A DNA stretch of 64,000 nucleotides from Phytohabitans flavus (GTDB taxonomy: Bacteria > Actinomycetota > Actinomycetes > Mycobacteriales > Micromonosporaceae), in NCBI RefSeq assembly GCF_011764545.1, contig NZ_AP022870.1, positions 4,138,001 to 4,202,000 on the forward strand, in the 5' to 3' direction. The translations under genes and the position numbers were made by a program. The first letter of the stretch is position 1, and each line of letters starts with the position of its first letter. The notes below the pieces were generated by a model. It was not told the DNA's origin and ran no database searches. It was given only the letters and a program-made list of their open reading frames with translations. Of this stretch, positions 28,390 through 36,117 are shown piece after piece.

Positions 28390-28453
28390 GAGCTACCGCG
28401 ACGTCCGCGGTGGTCCGGACCGCTGCTCCCGCAGCCTCACCCTCCGCGCTTCA
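28390..28453 (+). repeat. Dispersed intergenic repeat family 1, copy B
   Basis: Nearly identical to copy A over about 64 bases (GAGCTACCGCG to CGCGCTTCA), with one change in the GCAGCC segment. It starts 40 bases after the VOC stop, in that gene's orientation. Confidence 0.85.
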
Positions 28454-28462
28454 CACCCCAAC

Positions 28463-28497
28463 CCCCGCTGGCGCGCGCCGCACCCGCGCCAGCGGGG
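28463..28497. repeat. 13-bp perfect hairpin
   Basis: CCCCGCTGGCGCG and CGCGCCAGCGGGG with a 9-base loop, directly after repeat copy B. Strong enough to act as a transcription terminator for the DUF1206-VOC transcript. Confidence 0.6.
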
Positions 28498-28558
28498 TGG
28501 AGCGCACCGGCGGGCGGGACCGCGCCGCGATCATCGCGGCGCACCGCGCCCGCCAAGT

Positions 28559-28608
28559 GGATCGTGGTATTGAGCTGCCCTCATAGGGGCAGCTGGATAC
28601 CAAGATCT
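28559..28608. repeat. Family-2 nested hairpin, copy 1
   Basis: Outer arms ATCGTGGTAT and ATACCAAGAT (one mismatch) enclose a second stem AGCTGCCC/GGGCAGCT. Related copies lie at 29658 and 59857. Confidence 0.8.
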
Positions 28609-29206
28609 GCAACCGCCGCAACGCAAGGCGGGCATTTCGGTCGCGCTGGCCGCGCGTGCTGCGACTGGCCGGCCGAAGGCCAGCCTTGGGGAAACCTATG
28701 GCTGCTATGGCAGCAACAGGTTTCCCCAAACCCCGACGAGGCGCTGTCCTGGCGCGGAAGTTCTGGTGATCGTTTCGCCCAGAATCCGCGCCATCACCGG
28801 CGTGCCGTGCTGGTATCGGGCGAACGATCGCCAGCGAGATCACCACGCCCGCGCCACCGCACCTGGCCAGCGCAAGCGGCGGTGCTTCGGCCTGCGGAAC
28901 TGCCCGAAGCACCCGGCACGTCGCTCCCAACCCCGGTCGTTGCGCGGTCCTCTCGAGCTGGGCGCACCAATGCGCCCGCGGAGTGGGCACATTGGTGCCT
29001 CCGGCCCCAGACCTCGGGCCGTGTGCGCGTGCGTCAGCACAAGGCCCTGCGGCCTCCGCCCAAGCCCACCGCTGCGTGCGCGTGCGTCAGCACGCGGACC
29101 CTGCGGCTCCCCCCAGCCCAACGCGCCGTGCGCGCGCCTCCGCACGCAGACCCCGGCGCCTCCGGCCCCAAGGCTGGGTGTGCAGGCAACGCGGCGTGCC
29201 CCGGCG

Positions 29207-29237
29207 GAGGCAGCAGAAACCAGGTTTCTGCTGCCTC
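29207..29237. repeat. Near-perfect palindrome with 15-bp arms
   Basis: GAGGCAGCAGAAACC and its exact complement separated by a single A. The spacer is too short for an ordinary RNA hairpin loop, so it is better described as a DNA palindrome. A degenerate echo of the inner part follows about 20 bases later. Confidence 0.75.
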
Positions 29238-29657
29238 GCGCGCGATCTGATGCGGCAGAGACCTGGTTTCTGTTCGGATCATGGCTCGATGAGGTTGAGG
29301 GAAGGGGCAGTGTCGGGGACATTGCCCGTTCCCCGCGCGGGCAGTGGGCAAGGTCCGCGACATTGCCCACTGTGGACGTGGCGGGCGGGTCAGTGGTGTC
29401 CGCGAGAGGGCGGGGTCGCGTCAGCGCGCGGCGGGGCTGGGCGCGTTCGTGCGCCCAGCTCAAGAGGCCGCCTGGGCGGTGGGTCAGTCCGCTGCGGTCG
29501 CTAAGCCGGACTGATCCACGGGCACCAGCGCCTGGGGTGCGGTCGTTGCGGCTTGCTTGCCCTGGCCGCGTTCGGCACGTGGACACCGTCGATGCGCTCG
29601 CAGCCCGCCGCCGTGGTCGCCCCGACGGCCGCGAGCGCACCGCGCACGCCAAGGTAA

Positions 29658-29708
29658 GCGGATCGTGGTATTGAGCTGCCCTTATAGGGGCAGATGGATA
29701 CCACGATC
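29658..29708. repeat. Family-2 nested hairpin, copy 2
   Basis: Outer arms GATCGTGGTAT / ATACCACGATC are an exact 11-bp match, with an inner stem CTGCCC/GGGCAG around TTATAG. It is in direct orientation with copy 1, 1.1 kb away, so the two bracket most of the gene-free island. Confidence 0.8.
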
Positions 29709-29732
29709 TGTCGGGCTCCTGATCGCGTCGGG

Positions 29733-30470
29733 CTAGATGGGCAGGGTGACGAAGGTTTTGCCGGCGGTGTTCTGGACTTCGACGGCTACCACCTTGTCGA
29801 TCGCGACGGAGGCGCTGCCGGCCAGGTTGGTCCCGCCGGTCTCGCCGGCCGGCGAGACGATCCAGCCGCTGGCGATCTCGCGCTCGCCGCCGCTGCCGAC
29901 GACGATCAGCCGGCAGTTTTCGCCGGCCGGGACGCCGGCGACCGTGGCGTTGACCCGGACCCAGCCCGCGGCCGGTACCACCTGGGCGTTCATCCGGACG
30001 CCGTTCGACGCGTTCACCGTGCTGCCCGTGCGGGTGTTCGCCGGGAGGGGCGAGGCGGTCGCGGTCGGGGCCGGTGACGGCGGCGGCACCTGGGCCACCT
30101 GGTCGGGGGCGGTCCCGCGCCCCAGGGCGACACCACCGCCCACCGCGCCGGCCAGCAGTACCGCGGCGGCGGCGACGGCGGGCATCCAGCGGCGGCGAGC
30201 GGCGCCGGCGGTCTCCTCGCGGACTTCCTCACGGACCTGGCGGATCGTGCGCTGGAGCACGAGGTCGGCGTCGGGCGGGCCGTGCAGCAGCAGGGCCTCC
30301 GGCGGGATGTCCTCGAGCACGTCCTTCACCGCCTCGAGCTCCACCACATCGGCTCGGCAGATCTCGCAGTCGGCCAGGTGGGTGTCGACGTCACGCCGCT
30401 CGTCGGGGTCCAGCGTGTCCAGGACGTACGCGCCGAGCAGCTGCGCGTCATGCGCCTCGGCAACCATCAT
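29733..30470 (-). CDS. Zinc anti-sigma factor (RskA type)
   Basis: 245 residues. The N-terminal zinc anti-sigma module has H31-x3-C35-x2-C38 (THLADCEICRAD), with the upstream His in the first helix. A helical linker follows, then one membrane helix (VAAAAVLLAGAVGGGVALG) and an extracytoplasmic RskA domain (VRVNATVAGVPAGENCRLIV). It binds and silences the ECF sigma factor encoded just upstream (ATGA overlap). In related systems release is by regulated proteolysis or by redox change at the zinc site. Confidence 0.9.
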   Translation of the reverse strand: MMVAEAHDAQLLGAYVLDTLDPDERRDVDTHLADCEICRADVVELEAVKDVLEDIPPEALLLHGPPDADLVLQRTIRQVREEVREETAGAARRRWMPAVAAAAVLLAGAVGGGVALGRGTAPDQVAQVPPPSPAPTATASPLPANTRTGSTVNASNGVRMNAQVVPAAGWVRVNATVAGVPAGENCRLIVVGSGGEREIASGWIVSPAGETGGTNLAGSASVAIDKVVAVEVQNTAGKTFVTLPI

Positions 30471-31006
30471 GCCGCCCCTTTCAGGGCGGTGGACCGCCCG
30501 GCAAGCAGCTCTCGCAAGTTCTTCAACGCGTTATGGGAACGGGATTTCACCGTTCCGGCCGGGATGCCGAGGTGCTCGGCGGTCTCGGCAACGCTACGCC
30601 CCTGGAAGTAGATTTCCACCAGGACGCGGCGGTGGTCTTCGGACAGGTGCTCCAGGGCCTGGAGGGCCACCATGGAGTCGACCACGCGCTCCGCGTGGTC
30701 CCGCTCCACCGGCCCGGTCGAGGCGGTCTCGGCGACCTCGATGGGACGGATGGCCCGGGCGCGGGCGCGGTCGGTCATGACGTTGCGGGCGACGGTGAAC
30801 ATCCAACCCCGTATCGAGCCGGTCTGCTCGGACAGGGTCTCGGCGTGCCGCCAGGCCCGGATGAGGGTCTCCTGGAGCACGTCCTCCGCCAGTGCACGAT
30901 CACCCGTGATGCGAGTGACGTACGCGAGGATAGCCGCGCCGTGTTGCTCGTAGAGCGACCGGACCAGCGCCTCGTCGCTGGAAGTCGGTGGCCGTCGCCT
31001 TGCCAT
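30467..31006 (-). CDS. ECF RNA polymerase sigma factor
   Basis: 179 residues. Region 2 is YVTRITGDRALAEDVLQETL and IRAWRHAETLSEQTGSIRGW; region 4 is LSEDHRRVLVEIYFQGRSVA and GIPAGTVKSRSHNALKNLRE. The gene overlaps the anti-sigma start by 4 bases. A SigL-like promoter motif precedes it and is repeated ahead of the divergent lipoprotein, implying autoregulation and a shared regulon. Confidence 0.93.
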   Translation of the reverse strand: MARRRPPTSSDEALVRSLYEQHGAAILAYVTRITGDRALAEDVLQETLIRAWRHAETLSEQTGSIRGWMFTVARNVMTDRARARAIRPIEVAETASTGPVERDHAERVVDSMVALQALEHLSEDHRRVLVEIYFQGRSVAETAEHLGIPAGTVKSRSHNALKNLRELLAGRSTALKGAA

Positions 31007-31043
31007 CCGCCGTTCCGCCCTTCAATCGGAGAGTCACCACAAC

Positions 31044-31069
31044 TACGGACGCCGCCAATGTACGGTTCA
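31044..31069 (-). promoter_or_regulatory. ECF promoter of the sigma/anti-sigma operon
   Basis: On the minus strand: TGAACC (31069-31064), 16 bases, CGTA (31047-31044), 38 bases before the sigma start codon. The same two hexamer-like elements with the same 16-base spacing occur on the plus strand at 31188-31213. TGAACC/CGT is the pattern known for SigL-type ECF factors. Confidence 0.65.
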
Positions 31070-31187
31070 CGCGCACGCGGCACCGCGAACGAGCCAAGGG
31101 TCCACTGTGGAACGACCAGCGCGGTCGACGGGAGCACCGGCTCCGCACCGACAATCACGAGGTAGAAGCGACCTCAGGAAAAGCGTG

Positions 31188-31213
31188 TGAACCGTCTGGC
31201 CCCAACCATCGTA
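31188..31213 (+). promoter_or_regulatory. ECF promoter facing the PF03640 lipoprotein
   Basis: TGAACC (31188-31193), 16 bases, CGTA (31210-31213). Identical in elements and spacing to the sigma operon promoter on the other strand. It lies about 200 bases before the lipoprotein start, so the transcript would have a long leader. Nothing else is seen in the 403-base gap 31007-31409. Confidence 0.6.
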
Positions 31214-31409
31214 TTGAAGCCAACCAACTGAATCACCGCCCCCGGCGACAGCCTCACCGAAGTGAGCTGTGCCCGGGAAATGCCGCTGTGCTCCTGCCAA
31301 GAAGCCTCACAACCCGAATGCGGCAGAACCCAATCCCAGTCGCTCCTGCACTATGCCAGGCGCGGCGATCGACCGCAATGCCGTCGTATCTCGCTGAGGA
31401 GACCGTCCA

Positions 31410-32398
31410 ATGAGAACGTCCCGCTTCCTCGCCGCGCTCGGTGGTGTGATCGCCGCCGCCAGCCTCTCCGCCTGTTCCCTGTCCGCGCCGAGGGTCGAGC
31501 CGGTCGCCCAAGAGGCTCCGGCCGCCGAGTCCACCCCGGAGGCCACGGCGGAGCCGGGCGAGGCCGCCGGTGCCGAGGCGCCGGCCACCGGCAGCCCGCA
31601 GGTGCTGCGCATCGCCCAGGTGACCGGCCTCTCGTCGATCGTGGTCAACGCCAAGGGCCGCACGATCTACCGCTTCGACGACGACTCGAACGACCCGCCG
31701 ACCACCAACTGCGTCGAGAAGTGCAACGAGACCTGGCAGCCGGTGCTCGCCCCGAACGGTGTCGAGGTCGACGCCGGGCTCGAGGAGGACCTTGTCGGCA
31801 CTGTGGAGCGCCCGGACGGCGCCGAGCAGCTCACGCTCAACGGCTGGCCGATGTACTACTTCCACGAGGACCTCAGCCTCGGCCAGATCGCCGGGCACGG
31901 CACGGGCGACAAGTGGTGGGCAATCTCACCGGCCGGCGGGCGCGCGGAGAAGACTTCCGACGAGCCGGCGGCGGCCAAGAAGCCGCAGGTGCTGCGGGCC
32001 GCCGGGGTCGACGGCCTCTCCCCCGACATCGTGGTGAACGCCAAGGGCCGCACGATCTACAGGTTCGACAAGGACGACAACAACCCGCCGCGTACCACGT
32101 GCGTCGGTAAGTGCCTCGAGACCTGGCAGCCGGTGCTCGCCCCAACGGGGTGGAGGTCGAGGACGGGATCGACGAGGACCTCGTCGGCACGATCACCCGG
32201 CCGGACGGCAGCAAGCAGCTCACGCTCAAGGGCTGGCCGCTCTACTACTTCCACAAGGACCTGCGCCTCGGCCAGATCGCCGGGCACGGCACGGGCGACG
32301 TGTGGTTTGCGATCACCGCCGGGGGTGGCAAGGCGAAGGAGAAGTCGACCTCCTCCGGCGGATCCAACAACAACGACGGCGGCGGTGACTCGTACTAG
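31410..32398 (+). CDS. Lipoprotein with tandem PF03640 repeats (one-base frameshift at 32140-32143)
   Basis: Repaired length is 329 residues. The start follows GAGGAGA. The lipobox is SLSAC. After a Glu/Ala/Pro linker come two copies of a repeat of about 115 residues containing IVVNAKGRTIYRFD, CNETWQPVLAPNG, GWPMYYFHEDLSLGQIAGHG and W-x-x-I. This is the secreted repeat of unknown function PF03640. The second copy loses frame at LETWQPVLAP, where the first copy shows that one C is missing. A Ser/Asn/Gly tail ends the protein. Opposite an ECF pair with a matching promoter, it is the likely target of that sigma factor. Confidence 0.88.
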
Positions 32399-32418
32399 CC
32401 AAAAATCAAGGGGGTACG

Positions 32419-32452
32419 GTACCGGCCGGCGGCCGCCACCGCCGGCCGGTAC
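32419..32452. terminator. Strong bidirectional hairpin terminator
   Basis: Perfect 14-bp stem GTACCGGCCGGCGG / CCGCCGGCCGGTAC with a 6-base loop, between the convergent lipoprotein and glutathione peroxidase genes. Confidence 0.75.
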
Positions 32453-32460
32453 ACCGTGTC

Positions 32461-32946
32461 TTAGGAAAGCTGGGCCTCCACGGCCTTGACCAGCTCCGCG
32501 TCCTCGGGGGTGGTGCCCGGGCGGAAGCGCCGCACGACCTCGCCGTCCCGCGAGACGAGGAACTTCTCGAAGTTCCACGTGATGTCGCCCGCCTCGCCGT
32601 CGTCGTCCGCGACGGCGGTCAGCACGTTGTAGAGCGGGTGCCGGCCGGGCCCGTTCACCTCGGTCTTCTCCAGCAGCGGGAAGGTCACGCCGTACGTGGT
32701 GGAGCAGAACTCCGCGATCTCCTCGGCGGTGCCCGGCTCCTGGCCGCCGAACTGGTTGCACGGCACGCCCAGCACGCTGAAGCCGCGCCCGGAGTACGTC
32801 TCGTGCAGCCGCTCCAGCGCGGCGTACTGCGGGGTGAGGCCGCACTTCGAGGCGACGTTCACGATGAGCAGCGCGCGGCCCTGGTAGTCGCCCAGCGAGG
32901 CCGGCTCCCCGGCCAGCGTGTGTACCGAGATGTCGTAGATCGTCAT
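32461..32946 (-). CDS. Glutathione peroxidase family thiol peroxidase
   Basis: 161 residues. Peroxidatic Cys35 lies in NVASKCGLT. Q69 (CNQFGGQEP), W124 and N125 (TWNFEKFLV) complete the catalytic tetrad. C63 and C81 are available for resolving disulfides. In actinomycetes these cysteine enzymes normally use thioredoxin rather than glutathione. Stand-alone, at the head of a stretch rich in redox and stress genes. Confidence 0.92.
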   Translation of the reverse strand: MTIYDISVHTLAGEPASLGDYQGRALLIVNVASKCGLTPQYAALERLHETYSGRGFSVLGVPCNQFGGQEPGTAEEIAEFCSTTYGVTFPLLEKTEVNGPGRHPLYNVLTAVADDDGEAGDITWNFEKFLVSRDGEVVRRFRPGTTPEDAELVKAVEAQLS

Positions 32947-33044
32947 GCGCTCAATGATGGCCCCGGCCGCGCACGGCGGAGCCGGCGCGGGGTGTGGCCC
33001 GGGTCACTGGCGGCGAGCGGGCCGGCCAGGCGCGGAGAGCGACC

Positions 33045-33572
33045 TCAGGCGCGGGAAGCGCGCGGCCGCCTGCCCGTCTGGCCCACCGCGCCGGCGTCGC
33101 GGCCGGTCAGCGAGCTGGGAGCGTTCGGGTTCGCGCCGTCGTGCACGCCGATGCCGAGCCGGTCGACCAGCTCGCCGCCGAGCCAGGCGGCGGCGCCACC
33201 GATCACGACCCCGACAACCTCCAGCGCGAACGTACCGCCGCCGGCCGCGCGGCTCGGGTTGTCCACCCGGATCAGCCAGGCGATGACGAAGAGCAGGAGC
33301 ATGAGCGAGTTGAGCCCGCCGTGCACCCGTCCGACACGCTTCGCGCGGGTACGGGACGGGATGCTCGTCCAGTCGAGGAAGCCGGTGAGCGCGGCGAGCA
33401 CCGCGCCGATGATGCCGGCCGAGATCATCCAGAACCCGACCTGGCCGAACGTGCCCTTGTCGGTGATCAGGTGGATCAGGTCGAAGATGGTGCCGGTGAT
33501 GAAGAGCCCGAGCGGGAACACCACCAGCATCGGGTGCACCGTGTGCCCAAGCGCTCGTATGCGTGTCTGCAC
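33045..33572 (-). CDS. DUF2231 membrane protein
   Basis: 175 residues with four hydrophobic segments (HPMLVVFPLGLFITGTIFDL, VGFWMISAGIIGAVLAALTG, SLMLLLFVIAWLIRV, ALEVVGVVIGGAAAWLGGEL). The N-terminal LGHTVHPMLV with paired histidines is the DUF2231 signature, suggesting heme or metal coordination, though no function is proven. It lies 36 bases downstream of the SRPBCC gene and probably shares its transcript. Confidence 0.85.
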   Translation of the reverse strand: MQTRIRALGHTVHPMLVVFPLGLFITGTIFDLIHLITDKGTFGQVGFWMISAGIIGAVLAALTGFLDWTSIPSRTRAKRVGRVHGGLNSLMLLLFVIAWLIRVDNPSRAAGGGTFALEVVGVVIGGAAAWLGGELVDRLGIGVHDGANPNAPSSLTGRDAGAVGQTGRRPRASRA

Positions 33573-33608
33573 TGGTTCTCCCTCACAACAAAGCCAGGTA
33601 GGACGGCG

Positions 33609-34073
33609 CTAGAAGTCGGGTACCGCGACTCGGTCGCTGATCCGCCGCTCGGCCAGGTCGGCCAGGCGGTGCAGCGACTCCCGGTTGCGACTGTGCAACA
33701 GCAGGTCGTTGATCGTCGTCCGCGCCCCGCGCAGCGGTCCCGCATGGAAGTTCTCGACGAGCCGTACGGTCGTGTGCCCCGGGTCGAGCTCCATCAGGGT
33801 GATCACGACCTCGGCCTCGCCGAGCGGCCAAACCCGGGGCCGCAGGTGAAGCTCGCGGAACTCGTCGACGGCGATCACGGTCGTGCTGTCGTGGATCGAG
33901 AGCGGCCACGGTCCGGCCTTGTGGTGGATCTGCGTGCCGGGCGCCGGCCAGCCGGGGTCGACGTCGCGGATGTGGGTGGTCCCCACGACCCAGTCGCTGT
34001 ACGTCCAGCCATCAGCGAGTACCGCCCAGATCCGCTCTGGGGTGACCGCCACCGTCCGTTCCACCACTGCCAT
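33609..34073 (-). CDS. SRPBCC (START-like) family protein
   Basis: 154 residues. The helix-grip fold is visible from RTVAVTPERIWAVLADGWTY to the long C-terminal helix (TTINDLLLHSRNRESLHRLA). These proteins enclose a hydrophobic ligand. Nothing in the pocket identifies it. It lies between a putative anti-sigma kinase and the DUF2231 gene in the same orientation. Confidence 0.8.
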   Translation of the reverse strand: MAVVERTVAVTPERIWAVLADGWTYSDWVVGTTHIRDVDPGWPAPGTQIHHKAGPWPLSIHDSTTVIAVDEFRELHLRPRVWPLGEAEVVITLMELDPGHTTVRLVENFHAGPLRGARTTINDLLLHSRNRESLHRLADLAERRISDRVAVPDF

Positions 34074-34101
34074 TTGGCTGGCTTGCCCGGTACGGGGCGA
34101 A

Positions 34102-34578
34102 TTATGCGACGCCGTCCATCCGCGCGCTGATCCGCACCACCGTGCCTGAAGGGCCGCTGTCGATCTCCATGCCGTCGCTCAGCTGCCGGGCGATCCACAG
34201 CCCCATCCCGCCGTCGCTCGATGGGACGGGCCGATCGGGCCGATCGAGGTACGGCGTGGGGGCGAAACCCGGGCCGGCGTCCCGCACCTCACAGAAGAGG
34301 TCGCCGTTGCGCCAGATCCGCAGCTCACCGCTGCCGCCGCCGTGTCGTACGGCGTTCGCCAAAAGCTCGTTGACCGCGGTGACCCAGTCGCTGGCCCGCT
34401 CCGCGGAGAGGCCGCAGTCGCGGGCGATGATCTCCACCTGGAGGCGGATGGCCGGCAGGCGCCCGGTGGCGATCGGGACGTGGAGGAGCAGTGGCCGCAC
34501 CTGTGGGGCCAGGTGACCGTCTGGCCAACGCCCGACCACAGCCGCCACTCCTTCCCCGCGTCCCCTTCGCCATGACAT
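34102..34578 (-). CDS. RsbW-like ATP-binding protein (anti-sigma kinase family)
   Basis: 158 residues. HATPase fold with N-box WVTAVNELLANAVRHGG, G1 box VRDAGPGF and G2 box SDGGMGLWIARQLSDG. It lacks a dimerisation His, as in RsbW/SpoIIAB-like serine kinases. It is divergent from a GAF-SpoIIE phosphatase, a pairing typical of partner-switching stress control, but no anti-anti-sigma gene is visible here. Confidence 0.85.
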   Translation of the reverse strand: MSWRRGRGEGVAAVVGRWPDGHLAPQVRPLLLHVPIATGRLPAIRLQVEIIARDCGLSAERASDWVTAVNELLANAVRHGGGSGELRIWRNGDLFCEVRDAGPGFAPTPYLDRPDRPVPSSDGGMGLWIARQLSDGMEIDSGPSGTVVRISARMDGVA

Positions 34579-34687
34579 GGATCACTACACGGGGGAATGT
34601 ACCCAGCTACACGAAACCAAACCCGTCTTTCCGGGCGAAGGTGTGGTGACCAGGCGCCATACCGGTACGGGGGCTACGCTTCTGCCC

Positions 34688-35905
34688 GTGATTCAGGGGG
34701 TCGACGACGGGAGCGACGAGCGGCTGCGCCGTATCGAGGCGCTCACCGACACCTCCCTGTCGCAGCTCGACCCCGAGGACATGCTGGACGAGCTGCTCGA
34801 TCGGGTACGCGATGTCCTGCGTACCGACACCGCCGCGCTCCTGCTGCTCGACACGCACGCCCAGCAGCTCGTGGCGACCGCGGCCAAAGGGCTGGAGAAA
34901 GAGGTCCGGGAGGGGTTCCGGCTCTCCGTCGGCCGTGGGTTCGCCGGCCGGATCGCCGCCGAGAAGCGGCCCGTGACGCTGGACGACGTCCGCCCCGGCG
35001 ATGTGGTCAACCCGCTGCTGCTGGAAGCGGGCATCCGCTCGCTGCTGGGCGTGCCGCTGTTCGCCGGCGGCGAGGTGATCGGCGTGCTGCACGTCGGCTG
35101 CCGGCGCCCGCGCCGCTTCACCTCGGACGACGTCCAACTGCTCCAGCTCGCCGCCGACCGGGCCACCGCCGCCGCGCAGGTGCGGGCGAGCAGCATCGAC
35201 CGCACCGCCGCGCTCGCGTTGCAGCGCAGCCTGCTCCCGGCCCGGCCGCCCGAGGCACCCGGCGTCGACATCGCCGCCCGGTACGTGCCCGGCCACGACG
35301 CGGGCGTGGGCGGCGACTGGTACGACGTTTTCGCCCTGCCCAGCGGCTGGCTCGGCGTGGTAATCGGCGACGTCTCCGGGCACGGCCTGCGCTCGGCGGT
35401 CGTGATGGGCCGGCTGCGCAGCGCGCTCCGGGCGTACAGCCTTGTCTGCGACGACCCGGCCGAGGCGCTGACGCTGCTCGACCGCAAGATGCACCACTTC
35501 GAGGCGGGCAACCTCGCCACCGTGCTGTACGCGATGGTCTCCCCCGACCGGCAGACGATCCGGATCTCGCTCGCCGGCCACCTCCGCCCGGTCCTCGCCG
35601 CACCGGGCCAGCCTGCGGTGATCGCGGAGGCGCCGGTCGACCTCCCGCTCGGTCTCGGCGGCCGGCCGCAGCGGCGCCGCCACACCGATTTGCCCTTTCC
35701 TCCCGGGGCGGTGCTTGTCTGCTACACCGACGGCCTGATCGAACGCCGCGACGAGGTGATCGACGTGGGTATCGAACGGCTCCGCGCGGCGGTCACGACC
35801 GGCCCCGCCGAGCAGGTCTGCGCCACCGTGATGGCCAGCCTCGCCGAGGAGCGGCCCGGCGACGACATCGCCCTGCTCGCAATCGGCCGGGCCGCGCCCG
35901 CCTAG
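34688..35905 (+). CDS. GAF-domain SpoIIE/RsbU-type serine phosphatase
   Basis: About 405 residues from GTG 34688. The frame stays open upstream to 34577 but would overlap the divergent gene. GAF domain at residues about 25-170 (LLDTHAQQLVATAAKGLEKE, GRGFAGRIAAEKRPVTLDDV, GVPLFAGGEVIGVLHVG). The PP2C-like phosphatase follows: LQRSLLPARPPEAPGVDIAA, GGDWYDVF (metal Asp), VIGDVSGHGL and RPGDDIALLAI. It probably dephosphorylates an anti-sigma antagonist in response to a ligand or redox state sensed by GAF. Confidence 0.9.
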   Translation: MIQGVDDGSDERLRRIEALTDTSLSQLDPEDMLDELLDRVRDVLRTDTAALLLLDTHAQQLVATAAKGLEKEVREGFRLSVGRGFAGRIAAEKRPVTLDDVRPGDVVNPLLLEAGIRSLLGVPLFAGGEVIGVLHVGCRRPRRFTSDDVQLLQLAADRATAAAQVRASSIDRTAALALQRSLLPARPPEAPGVDIAARYVPGHDAGVGGDWYDVFALPSGWLGVVIGDVSGHGLRSAVVMGRLRSALRAYSLVCDDPAEALTLLDRKMHHFEAGNLATVLYAMVSPDRQTIRISLAGHLRPVLAAPGQPAVIAEAPVDLPLGLGGRPQRRRHTDLPFPPGAVLVCYTDGLIERRDEVIDVGIERLRAAVTTGPAEQVCATVMASLAEERPGDDIALLAIGRAAPA

Positions 35906-35912
35906 GGCCTGC

Positions 35913-35952
35913 CTGGCGGATCTTCGCGCCGCGCACAAAAAAGATCCGCCAG
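35913..35952. terminator. Hairpin within a tandem repeat
   Basis: CTGGCGGATCTT and AAGATCCGCCAG form an exact 12-bp stem around a 16-base loop, 8 bases after the phosphatase stop. Likely the terminator of that gene. Confidence 0.6.
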
Positions 35953-36015
35953 ACCGGCGCAAGGCCGGTCTTCGCGCCGCGCACAAAAAGATCCGCGAGA
36001 CCGGCGCAAGGCCGG
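35921..36015. repeat. Two tandem 47-48-base units
   Basis: Units 35921-35968 and 35969-36015 differ by one A in an A-run and one C/G change. Each carries TCTTCGCGCCGCGCAC, an A-tract, AGATCCGC, then ACCGGCGCAAGGCCGG, itself a short hairpin. Confidence 0.85.
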
Positions 36016-36018
36016 CGG

Positions 36019-36032
36019 GGGTCGAAGGTCCC
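36019..36032. promoter_or_regulatory. DosR-like box upstream of the first Acg-type gene
   Basis: GGGTCGAAGGTCCC reads GGGACCTTCGACCC on the other strand, close to the DosR/DevR core GGGAC-n-n-n-n-GTCCC. It is 86 bases before the start codon. A poorer half-site (GGGAC...GGCCC) lies at 36041-36055. Confidence 0.55.
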
Positions 36033-36117
36033 GCCGGCTAGGGACGCCCTGGCCCTACGCGCCGCTCCCGCACCCCGGGCAGGCTCAAGGCGAGTCACGG
36101 GTCTGGGAGGTCGGGAG

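Larger units (their letters stand above)
28351..29732. other. Gene-free, palindrome-rich island
   Basis: Nearly 1.4 kb with no credible gene. The long frames on both strands are low-complexity, mutually antisense and lack ribosome-binding sites. In order it holds: family-1 copy B; a 13-bp stem (28463-28497); a nested stem (28509-28554); family-2 copy 1; TTGGGGAAACCT/AGGTTTCCCCAA (28686-28729) enclosing GCTGC/GCAGC; a family-3 arm near 28954-28977; a 15-bp stem with a 1-base loop (29207-29237); a 10-bp stem (29342-29372); a family-3 hairpin (29436-29459); and family-2 copy 2. Confidence 0.75.

Noticed and set aside
28390..28453. Family-1 repeat as an insertion sequence
   Set aside because: No transposase, terminal inverted repeats or clear target duplication was seen. 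The repeats are far too short for an autonomous element.
28564..29674. Overlapping frames of 170-300 codons on both strands in the gene-free island
   Set aside because: They are mirror images of each other, rich in Arg/Pro/Ala, lack ribosome-binding sites and contain the palindromic repeats.
33045..34578. A DosR box ahead of the DUF2231/SRPBCC/RsbW-like genes
   Set aside because: I looked for GGGAC/GTCCC dyads near their starts and found none good enough, so membership in the DevR regulon is not claimed.
35921..36015. CRISPR-like direct repeats
   Set aside because: Only two units lie head to tail with no spacer, and no cas gene is present.
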